Below are positions 16,878 to 23,717 of a DNA stretch of 32,548 bases, piece after piece. Source of the DNA: Paenibacillus sp. (GTDB lineage: Bacteria > Bacillota > Bacilli > Paenibacillales > NBRC-103111); assembly GCA_029239545.1 (NCBI GenBank), contig JARBUQ010000003.1, forward strand, positions 1-32,548. Reading direction: 5' to 3'. Position 1 is the first letter of the stretch; each line of letters begins with the position of its first letter. Both the position numbers and the translations under genes were made by a program. The notes below the pieces were generated by a model. The model was not told the origin of the DNA, ran no database searches, and saw only the letters and a program-made list of their open reading frames with translations.

Positions 16878-16950
16878 AATGCTCTGATATTGCCCGGAGT
16901 AATCCCCAACTGAACCACCTCATTCGTATGAATAATAAAACTTGAATAAC

Positions 16951-16983
16951 AAAAAAAACCTTGCCCCAAAAGGGACGAGGTTT
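16951..16983 (-). terminator. T-box regulated terminator
   Basis: On the minus strand CCTCGTCCC-TTTT-GGGGCAAGG forms a stem with one imperfect position and is followed by eight T. It lies just after the T-box sequence and before ilvA; the antiterminator would use the upstream T-box. Confidence 0.9.
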
Positions 16984-17268
16984 ACTCGCGATACCACCCT
17001 AATTCCGAAGTCTGCTATATGAATACAGCAAAACAATCGGCGCTCATCCAGCATGCCATCACATGCGGTCCCCTGTAACGGAGGAAATCCGGTATCCCCT
17101 ATCCAGAACATGACTAGCAGGTTCGGCTATTCCTCGCAGTATACCTAAGGAATGGAATCGGGTTACGTCTCGGAGGTGATATTCGATGTATTCTGAACGT
17201 CGGACTTGCAGCGACCGCCGACTCTCTGGGGATCAGAGTGTACATGTACTTTTCCTCTTCATTGACTT
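16984..17268 (-). promoter_or_regulatory. T-box leader, isoleucine-type specifier, controlling ilvA
   Basis: The minus strand carries a classic T-box leader. Visible parts are the AGAGAG bulge and GCTGCAAG apical sequence of stem I, the specifier region GAATATCACCTCCGAG with ATC (Ile) at 17178-17180, and the conserved T-box AGGGTGGTATCGCG (within 16985-17000), followed by the terminator at 16951-16983. Uncharged tRNA-Ile binding would stabilise the antiterminator and switch on ilvA. The specifier was read by alignment of the flanking pattern GAA..ACC, so Ile is likely but not proven. The short open frame across this region is not a gene. Confidence 0.9.
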
Positions 17269-17278
17269 TGTTAGAACG

Positions 17279-17307
17279 AATATAACAAAAACCGAAACAG
17301 ATTTCAA
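17279..17307 (-). promoter_or_regulatory. sigma-A promoter of the T-box/ilvA transcript
   Basis: On the minus strand TTGAAA (17302-17307) and TATATT (17279-17284) are 17 nt apart. The -35 overlaps the stop codon of the methyltransferase gene, and the T-box leader begins a few nt after the -10. Confidence 0.85.
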
Positions 17308-18341
17308 CGCTTTAATAAAAATAAAGTGACTTCATCCCGATTATGAAATAATTGTTTGGCCTGAATCAGCTCAAGCTTGGAAGCAAATGTTCGGGAGATG
17401 TCCTTCACAGTCTGGAAAGGCTTGCCATGAAGCAGCTTCAACGTAATAATGGCTGTTCCGCCTGGGCGAAGCGAATCCAGGACAGGCAGCAGCAGCTGAG
17501 CCATCTGTCGAGGGCTCCAGCTCATATCACAGACGAGAAGATCGAAGGAATGATCAGGAAACTGGACGTCTCCTGCATTCGCCCGATGGATCGTCAGCCG
17601 CGGATGCTGGATCAAACTGGGGTGCATAACACCTGGATCTACAGCTGTAACAAGCAAGCCGCGTTCAAGCAGTAATGATGTCCAACCACCTGGGGCTGCG
17701 CCGATATCCAGCACTGTAGAGAATGCCGAATAATTCAATCCGAAGACTAATTCGGCTTCTAACAGCTTGAACTTGGCACGGGATATTTGCTCCGCTTCCC
17801 GTTGGAATCGAATCGCGCCGCCTGACCAGTCCGAGAGATTATCTGTTGGCCTGGAATACCCAATATAAGCCTGTTCATCCGTCAAATAAACCGATAAAAT
17901 CCAGTCAGCATCCCGAGCAACGGCTTCGATCTGAAATTCTGATTCCAGCATGGAGGAGATCGACTCACGCAGCTCAGCAGGTGCATAAGGAAGCTCAATG
18001 CGGTCTTTTTTACGGATTTGAACCGCTACTCGTTCCCCGGAACGGAATGAAATATGTGTCTTGATGAATTTAATTAACGAATAAATATCGGACTCAGCCC
18101 TGGCAATCGGACTAATCCAATCTACAGGCTGTATATGTCGGAGAAAGATTGGCATGCTCTCTTGAATAACTGCAATCGCCTGTTCCCTCAAGAGTGGTGC
18201 CTGAATCAGAAACACCTCTTGTTCGGAAAGCTCCGCACATTTGGCACCTTGAAAAAAACGTCGTATCTCATCCTGCGCGTAGAGAGCAAAGCCGCGATTG
18301 GCGGTCCCTATAAAACATGATGCGGTATTCGCGGTAGGCAC
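17304..18341 (-). CDS. FtsJ-type SAM-dependent RNA methyltransferase (RlmM-like)
   Basis: A 345-residue protein. Residues to about 170 form an N-terminal domain of THUMP-like character. The C-terminal part has a Rossmann methyltransferase fold: motif I VLDIGAAPGGWTSLL (about 210-224), an acidic VTAVDPG, motif IV LLVCDMSWSP and the lysine-containing strand ITLKLLHGK. This resembles FtsJ/RlmM 2'-O-methyltransferases, whose target in E. coli is 23S rRNA; the target here is inferred to be RNA but is not known. The GTG at 18341 has GGGAGG 9 nt upstream and is preferred to the TTG at 18362, which lies inside that SD. The stop overlaps the -35 of the ilvA T-box promoter. Confidence 0.85.
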   Translation of the reverse strand: MPTANTASCFIGTANRGFALYAQDEIRRFFQGAKCAELSEQEVFLIQAPLLREQAIAVIQESMPIFLRHIQPVDWISPIARAESDIYSLIKFIKTHISFRSGERVAVQIRKKDRIELPYAPAELRESISSMLESEFQIEAVARDADWILSVYLTDEQAYIGYSRPTDNLSDWSGGAIRFQREAEQISRAKFKLLEAELVFGLNYSAFSTVLDIGAAPGGWTSLLLERGLLVTAVDPGVMHPSLIQHPRLTIHRANAGDVQFPDHSFDLLVCDMSWSPRQMAQLLLPVLDSLRPGGTAIITLKLLHGKPFQTVKDISRTFASKLELIQAKQLFHNRDEVTLFLLKR

Positions 18342-18371
18342 TAGCTTTGTCCTCCCAATCAATATTAAACT

Positions 18372-18388
18372 ACATTAATAATTAATGT
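18372..18388. repeat. 17-nt perfect palindrome between the ABC ATPase and methyltransferase genes
   Basis: ACATTAAT-A-ATTAATGT is a perfect inverted repeat with one central base. It lies in the 49-nt gap between the two genes. It is too short and too AT-rich to be a terminator and could be an operator, but chance is possible in such an AT-rich stretch. Confidence 0.5.
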
Positions 18389-18390
18389 CA

Positions 18391-19161
18391 TTAAATAACA
18401 CGGATCCATGGTCTTTCATTGACCCATTCAATCGTAACTGGCACTTCATAAGCATTGTGCAGCAGCTCAGCACTGAGCACCTTATGCTTCTCCCCTTGGG
18501 CTAACACACGGCCTTGCTGAATAAGTGCGATATGAGTAAAGGCAGGCACGATTTCTTCGATGTGATGGGTTACATATACCATAGTCAGATTGCGTTTGCC
18601 CAGATCATTCACACTTTGAAGCAGCTGTTCCCGCTCATACAGATCCAATCCAGAACAAGGCTCGTCCAGAATAAGAATCGATGGATCTGTCATCAGCGAT
18701 CTCGCCAGCATTACTTTCTTCCGCTCTCCTTGAGAGAGAGTTCCAAGCGGCTGGTCGGCAACATGTGACAGGCGAACTTCAGCGAGCATCGCTCTAGCCT
18801 TGTCTTCAACCTCTTGCGGGATTATTTCATAAAAGCGGAGATACCCATATTCTCCCGTAGCCACTACTTCCCAGACTGGATCACGAAGTGTAAGCTTCTC
18901 AAGCAAGGATTGACTAATATAACCGATATGCTTGCGAACCTCACGCAAATCAACCGTTCCGTATAAATTATCCAATACTCGAACGGACCCGCTTGTAGGA
19001 AATAAATAACCATTAATCATTTCAAGAATCGTTGTTTTGCCCGATCCATTTTTTCCAAGCACAACCCAATGTTCCCCTTGGTTCACTTTCAATTGAACAT
19101 CCTGCAAAATGCGGCGTTCTCCACGGGTAAAATATACGTCCGTCAATTCGATAATACTCAT
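18391..19161 (-). CDS. ABC transporter ATP-binding protein (YlmA-like)
   Basis: A 256-residue single ABC ATPase. Walker A GKNGSGKTT (36-44), Q-loop region YISQSLLEKLTLRD, signature LSQGERKK, Walker B LILDEPCSGLD and the switch histidine in VTHHIEE are all present. No permease is encoded next to it, so its transporter partner is unknown or it works alone; this matches the stand-alone YlmA-type ATPases. ATG 19161 has GAAGGTGA upstream. A possible promoter (19208-19236) lies upstream, within and after the end of the receiver gene. The substrate cannot be told. Confidence 0.9.
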   Translation of the reverse strand: MSIIELTDVYFTRGERRILQDVQLKVNQGEHWVVLGKNGSGKTTILEMINGYLFPTSGSVRVLDNLYGTVDLREVRKHIGYISQSLLEKLTLRDPVWEVVATGEYGYLRFYEIIPQEVEDKARAMLAEVRLSHVADQPLGTLSQGERKKVMLARSLMTDPSILILDEPCSGLDLYEREQLLQSVNDLGKRNLTMVYVTHHIEEIVPAFTHIALIQQGRVLAQGEKHKVLSAELLHNAYEVPVTIEWVNERPWIRVI

Positions 19162-19207
19162 AAGTCACCTTCACTTCCTGTTAGCGTTTTGCAATGTGAA
19201 TAGACTT

Positions 19208-19236
19208 ATTGTAGCCTGATTGCCCTTACTTTTCCA
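19208..19236 (-). promoter_or_regulatory. possible promoter of the YlmA-like gene
   Basis: On the minus strand TGGAAA (19231-19236) and TACAAT (19208-19213) are 17 nt apart, just after the stop of the receiver-domain gene and 46 nt before the ABC ATPase start. Confidence 0.45.
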
Positions 19237-19237
19237 T

Positions 19238-19609
19238 CTACAATTTGGTTTGCTCAATTCGCAGAAGAATGTCATCAGGAACGGGACTGTTATACAATTG
19301 TACGTGCTCAGGCTTATGTGCATAGAGCAGTTGAAACATGCTGGCTCTTCCCGAGGGGCTTGAGGAATGCATATAGATCTCTCGAGGATATCGGTCTGCC
19401 TCCAGATTCATAGCGATATGTTTGGCAACGTCCATACCTGTTGGTGAGTTCCAGCCGAGCTCGTAGTCCAAGGAAAGAATCTGCACATCACATTCATTAA
19501 GAAATAATTTACATTCCTCTGCCGTTCTTGCCAGCACGAATCCAGCGGGACAAGGTCTCATATCGTCAAGATATAAATAAATACTTGGCCTTTTGTTATG
19601 CGTTTCCAT
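19238..19609 (-). CDS. cyclic-phosphate processing receiver-like (cREC) domain protein
   Basis: A 123-residue single-domain protein. IYLYLDDMRPCPAGFVLARTAEEC followed by LSLDYELG and TGMDVAKHI matches the receiver-like family annotated as cyclic-phosphate processing receiver domain, in which the LDD and SLD aspartates line the active pocket. Such proteins are often linked to RNA or nucleotide phosphate repair, from genomic context; the reaction is not established. It is not a normal response regulator, as no output domain or kinase is near. ATG 19609 has TAGGGGGAA 3 nt upstream. It lies between nfo and an ABC ATPase. Confidence 0.75.
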   Translation of the reverse strand: METHNKRPSIYLYLDDMRPCPAGFVLARTAEECKLFLNECDVQILSLDYELGWNSPTGMDVAKHIAMNLEADRYPREIYMHSSSPSGRASMFQLLYAHKPEHVQLYNSPVPDDILLRIEQTKL

Positions 19610-19654
19610 GGTTTCCCCCTAACATTAAGTAACCTCTCCAGTTTCTTTTTTAAC

Positions 19655-20494
19655 TCATTTGCTATTACCCATCCATTCCTGAAGCAGCTGCAGCTCATTC
19701 ACGTGCGACCATTGCTCAGAAGATGGGGTTTCCAGAACGATCGGCATGCTCTGCAGGAAGGGTGATGCCAATACCTGCTTGAGCGCAGCAGAGCCAATCT
19801 CACCACGTCCAATGTTGGCGTGCCGGTCCTTGTAGGATCGGGTCGGATAGACGGAGTCGTTCAGATGGATCGCCCTCAGATGCTCCCAATAACCGGTTTG
19901 AGTTCCCTTTGAGACCACCTCTTTCCAATTATGACCGTCCCACAACCCACTTGCAAATAAATGACACGTATCCAGACAAAATCCGATTTTGTGAGGTGCC
20001 GCAGACAGGCTGCGAACCTGGGTAAGCTCTTCCATCGTCATTCCCATACGTGCATGCTCCCCGGACTGATTCTCAAGTAGGATCAAAGTTTGCCCTTCCC
20101 ATAGACGAAGCACCTCATTTAAGGTTTGCACGATACGAATATATCCCTGAAGCGGTTCCGCTCCCTTGTAAATGCCGAAGTGCACGACCAGCCCGACGGA
20201 GCCGCATGCCTCAGTAATCTCTAAGTCGTTAAGCAAGGAGCGAATCACGGCCACCTGCTTTTCCTCGCCTTCTGCAGCCAAATTTGCCGGATATGCGCTA
20301 TGCGCAATGGACAGCAAATCATGCTGGCGGCACCAGACCGCACATGCTTCAGCGTCCCGATGGTCAAATGATTTGGTACTCAGGCTTCTCGGGTTTTTGG
20401 GGAAGTATTGAAAGGAGCGGCCTCCGATACGCATACAGGCTTTGGCCGCCTCCAAATATCCTTTTCGAATGCTGACATGACTACCAAAATACAA
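19655..20494 (-). CDS. nfo: deoxyribonuclease IV-type AP endonuclease
   Basis: A 279-residue TIM-barrel enzyme of AP endonuclease family 2. It cuts the phosphodiester 5' of abasic sites in base excision repair. Metal-site segments are visible in the usual order: IAHSAYPANLA, VVHFGIY, LLENQSG, FCLDTCHLFASG, IHLNDS, KDRHANIGRGE and VLETP. The length is near normal for Nfo. The TTG at 20494 starts with YFGSHVSI, the standard N-terminus, and has AAGGGGG 7 nt upstream. It follows the Fpg/Nei glycosylase by 12 nt, so a glycosylase and an AP endonuclease of the same pathway are coupled. Confidence 0.93.
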   Translation of the reverse strand: MYFGSHVSIRKGYLEAAKACMRIGGRSFQYFPKNPRSLSTKSFDHRDAEACAVWCRQHDLLSIAHSAYPANLAAEGEEKQVAVIRSLLNDLEITEACGSVGLVVHFGIYKGAEPLQGYIRIVQTLNEVLRLWEGQTLILLENQSGEHARMGMTMEELTQVRSLSAAPHKIGFCLDTCHLFASGLWDGHNWKEVVSKGTQTGYWEHLRAIHLNDSVYPTRSYKDRHANIGRGEIGSAALKQVLASPFLQSMPIVLETPSSEQWSHVNELQLLQEWMGNSK

Positions 20495-20506
20495 GATACA
20501 GCCCCC

Positions 20507-21316
20507 TTATGACTGGCAATTGGTACAATAGAATACTTTGCGGGAAGACAATTCGTCTTGCACAATCGACTGCCCACACTGCAAGCAGGGCTCACCGCCT
20601 CGATCATATACTCTGCAATGGTCATTGTATCCGCCAGTAAGCGTATCACCAGTGAATAAAGGAGACTCCATATATCCTCCGAGCCTCATTGCATCTCTGA
20701 ATATATATTGCATCCCGTTATATAACCGATTCATTTCTTCCATAGACAAATCACCGATTGTGCGAAAAGGCAAAATACCGGCCTGAAAACAGAACTCATC
20801 CGAGTAACAGTTTCCAATGCCGGCTATTAATTTCTGATCCACCAGGGCAGGCTTTAAAACTCCCCTTTTACTTTTTAATACATGAATAAACTGGTGTTCG
20901 TCCATTCCGGGAGCAAGCGGTTCCGGTCCTAACGATGCAAGACGAGTGTGTAGTTCTTTTTCATTTAACAAATGCAAATAACCGAGACGAAGCCCGATGA
21001 AATAAAGATTGCGCTCACCGAAGGATAAAATAACTTGCGAAGTACGATCAGGCTTGTCTTCTTCTGTACCGTAGAACATCCAGCCGCCCAGCATAAGATG
21101 CAGCAGCAGCGTATCTCCGCTATCCAGGTGAAAGAGCAGGTGCTTAGCCCTTCTGCTGATTGAAGTAACGGTGTGATTACGGACATAATTTGAGAATTCG
21201 ACAGCGGATATGTTAAGCGATTTTTCCCGTTCCACCTCAACTTCCGTAATCTTGCGCCCTAGCAGTTCTTTACTCAATAAATATTTGTATGTCTCCATTT
21301 CCGGTAATTCAGGCAT
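20507..21316 (-). CDS. Fpg/Nei family DNA glycosylase/AP lyase
   Basis: A 269-residue enzyme starting PELPEMETY, with the catalytic Pro and Glu (P2, E3) of the family. RRAKHLLFHL carries the conserved lysine region, HLMLGG follows, and the helix-two-turn-helix KLIAGIGNCYSDE is intact. The C-terminus ends in a zinc finger (PCLQCG...FYCTNC) with SRK before it, supplying the DNA-binding arginine. It excises oxidised bases. The ATG at 21316 is required to expose Pro2; GGGGGA is about 10 nt upstream. Whether it acts as MutM (8-oxoguanine) or Nei (pyrimidines) cannot be settled from sequence alone. Confidence 0.92.
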   Translation of the reverse strand: MPELPEMETYKYLLSKELLGRKITEVEVEREKSLNISAVEFSNYVRNHTVTSISRRAKHLLFHLDSGDTLLLHLMLGGWMFYGTEEDKPDRTSQVILSFGERNLYFIGLRLGYLHLLNEKELHTRLASLGPEPLAPGMDEHQFIHVLKSKRGVLKPALVDQKLIAGIGNCYSDEFCFQAGILPFRTIGDLSMEEMNRLYNGMQYIFRDAMRLGGYMESPLFTGDTLTGGYNDHCRVYDRGGEPCLQCGQSIVQDELSSRKVFYCTNCQS

Positions 21317-21377
21317 GTCGTACAATCCCCCGATCCCAACACATAGTTATTACTTGTATGTCCGGTTCATCGAAGGT

Positions 21378-22187
21378 TTAAACCGCTCTCTCCCTGCCGT
21401 ACTGCTCTATCAAATTAATTAACTCCATTAAATGATTAGCAATCAGGTCCGGTACAATCCCATACTGCTGTATGAGACTATCCACATTATCCTTGGTAGT
21501 AAGTCCGGTTAAAACAAGAGCGGTTCGCAACCCGGAGGTTTGGCCAGCACCAATATCTGTAAGCAGATTATCACCTATTACCCATACTTCATCCACAGAA
21601 GGAAGTCTTCTCAAAGCAAATTGGACGATCGGCTCACAAGGCTTCCCTATTATAGTCGGTTCTACATTCGATGCCATTTGGATGGATGCAGACAGTGCGC
21701 CAGCGCCTGGAAGGAAGGTATCGTCATAGGGCAGCAGCCGATCGGGATTAGTCAGCACATATCGGGCGCCTCCCCGAATATAGGCAGCAGCCTTGTTCAG
21801 CTTCTCATAGCTGAAGCCGCGGTCAATCCCTTGAACGACAAATTCCGGGTCATCCTCTACTATGGTAAGCCCTGCTTCGAGTAACGCCGCATGCAACCCG
21901 ATCTCTCCAATCACGTAAACACGCGCACCCAGCCCCCCAGTCTCAGCAACATATTGCGCGGCTGCTTGCGAGGATGTAACGACCTCATCCGCGGATGCCG
22001 GTATGCCCATTTGCTGCAAATGCTCCGCCACAGCCAGAGCGGTTCTAGAGGAATTATTCGTTAAATACAAGTACGGAATGCCTGCGGTTCGCAAATACTC
22101 AATAAACATTGTGGCGTGAGGAATTTTCCGGTTGCCCGCGTACATCGTTCCGTCCAGATCGATTAATAAACCAAATCTATGTTGCAC
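21378..22187 (-). CDS. HAD-superfamily phosphatase, NagD/AraL type
   Basis: A 269-residue HAD hydrolase of the class IIA cap type. Motif I DLDGTMYAG (D10, D12), motif II YLTNNSSR, motif III lysine in TIIGKPCEP and motif IV VIGDNLLTDI are all in place. The N-terminus MQHRFGLLIDLDG fits the family. Such enzymes dephosphorylate small sugar or nucleotide phosphates; the substrate here is unknown. The GTG at 22187 has AAAGGAG 8 nt upstream and is preferred over a TTG at 22205 inside the SD. It lies between mrfB and the Fpg/Nei gene on the same strand. Confidence 0.9.
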   Translation of the reverse strand: MQHRFGLLIDLDGTMYAGNRKIPHATMFIEYLRTAGIPYLYLTNNSSRTALAVAEHLQQMGIPASADEVVTSSQAAAQYVAETGGLGARVYVIGEIGLHAALLEAGLTIVEDDPEFVVQGIDRGFSYEKLNKAAAYIRGGARYVLTNPDRLLPYDDTFLPGAGALSASIQMASNVEPTIIGKPCEPIVQFALRRLPSVDEVWVIGDNLLTDIGAGQTSGLRTALVLTGLTTKDNVDSLIQQYGIVPDLIANHLMELINLIEQYGRERAV

Positions 22188-22243
22188 TGCACCTGCTCCT
22201 TTCAACTTATTCCATTCTTAAACGATCAGTTTACAGACAAGCG

Positions 22244-23689
22244 TTACAAAAGAGACTCCATAACGTAAGAAGGGGATTGCTTCCTTGAATTCTGTTTTCT
22301 ATTAACAAAACCTTCCAAAATCTCAGGTCTAAGTCGGTTACTTGAAGGAGAGCGCTCCGGGTTAATAGCGGAAGCTTTGCCCCTGAGCCTCGTGATTCGC
22401 TGCTGAACTTGCTCCAATACGACCTTATGCTTAGGATCATTCCGGGTTATTGTCCTGCGTCCGCGAATGATGCTCAGCGCCTGTTCCGCCATCTCTAGAG
22501 CTTCGGCTATATTCTTCTCGCGATGTTCGTAGTACATGGCAAGCTCAATACAAGGCTCTAGTAATGCTAATCCCCCTCTCCCTATTTGCTGCATGACCAG
22601 CTGCCGCCAGATAGGAACTGCTATTTCGTAGCTGTGACGGCGTTTGTAGAATGCAGCACATAACAGAGCATGCTCTGAGTTCATAACAGATGGCCTGCTC
22701 ATCAGCAATTGGATAGCCTCTACCGAGCGATGCTCCAAGCCCAGCTTATCCATCCACATCCCAAACCTGTATAACTCTTCATCTTCCAAGCTCTCAAGAG
22801 GGATAACTCCTTCCAGCAGCTTGGAGAAATGTACAGCCAGCGCTGCCAGTGTCAGAATGTCTTTCTCATTATGCTCGAAAACACCAGACAGCACAGTTGG
22901 ATTTCCTTCCGCCAAATACAGAAAATAAAGCTCAGGAGCCAACGATCCTGGGACGTCATCGATTCGGGTCAAGCCAAGCCTTGCTTTCTCTACTATGCTT
23001 AACCGGCATGAAGGAAGAGAACGGCGCCATAAGCCGCGTGAAGGATACAGAAGGTCAAAGTGCTGCGGCTCCTCCCCAGAGGAACGCAGACGGTTCATTA
23101 CAAAACGATTTTTGATAATTGGCCAATCGAAGCACTTGCCGTTATAGGTGACCAGTCTATTGCGGGTCTCCATCAATGTACGCAGATAAACAAGCATAGC
23201 GAGCTCTTCTGCAGGATTGCGGATGAAAAGCTGCTGGACAACCAGGTCACCTGCTTCGTAATATCCTAATCCGATCATAAAAGCGACATTACCCGCTCCG
23301 ACGCCTAGTCCTGTCGTCTCCGTATCCAGAAACAACAGACTCTCTGAATCCCCGGCGGCTTCCGATAATGCAGGATCAGTAGAGTTAACTATCGTACGAA
23401 AGAAACTCATTCGATGGATTAATTCTCCCACCCGGTGCAAGCCGTGGGCAAATTCATTGGAGTAACGACGTTCTCTCAACAAAAAGGCACCATGAGAATT
23501 AGTCACTAGTTGTACACCAAGTTTATCCCAGCCTGCATGCAGGGATGTCGTAAGCTCTGTAATCTTGTCAGGAGCAGCAGTATGCGATGGTAGCTGAGTC
23601 GAAACATCCGTCTCACGATTCGCCTCTGTATCCATGGACGAGGAACTGCTGCGTTTCAAACGGGACAGTCTTTCCTTCACTCCGCTCAT
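22244..23689 (-). CDS. mrfB: MrfB/YprB-like DEDDh exonuclease with C-terminal TPR-like helices
   Basis: A 481-residue protein. After a Ser-rich N-terminus (about 10-50) comes a ribonuclease H-like DEDDh exonuclease: LDTETTG (D122, E124), VTYNGKCFDWP (D188) and HNEKDILTL (H273, D277). Helical repeats with TPR-like spacing (about 310-430) end the protein. It corresponds to B. subtilis YprB (MrfB), which acts with the helicase MrfA in a mitomycin-C repair pathway independent of UvrABC. mrfA lies just upstream (28 nt), as in the known pair. ATG 23689 has GGGAGG 9 nt upstream. Confidence 0.9.
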   Translation of the reverse strand: MSGVKERLSRLKRSSSSSMDTEANRETDVSTQLPSHTAAPDKITELTTSLHAGWDKLGVQLVTNSHGAFLLRERRYSNEFAHGLHRVGELIHRMSFFRTIVNSTDPALSEAAGDSESLLFLDTETTGLGVGAGNVAFMIGLGYYEAGDLVVQQLFIRNPAEELAMLVYLRTLMETRNRLVTYNGKCFDWPIIKNRFVMNRLRSSGEEPQHFDLLYPSRGLWRRSLPSCRLSIVEKARLGLTRIDDVPGSLAPELYFLYLAEGNPTVLSGVFEHNEKDILTLAALAVHFSKLLEGVIPLESLEDEELYRFGMWMDKLGLEHRSVEAIQLLMSRPSVMNSEHALLCAAFYKRRHSYEIAVPIWRQLVMQQIGRGGLALLEPCIELAMYYEHREKNIAEALEMAEQALSIIRGRRTITRNDPKHKVVLEQVQQRITRLRGKASAINPERSPSSNRLRPEILEGFVNRKQNSRKQSPSYVMESLL

Positions 23690-23717
23690 TCCGCTGAACC
23701 TCCCGCCTTCATTCGAT

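Noticed and set aside
16920..17111. Short minus frame within the ilvA leader
   Set aside because: It overlaps the T-box, antiterminator and terminator sequences, which explain the conservation; it is not a gene.
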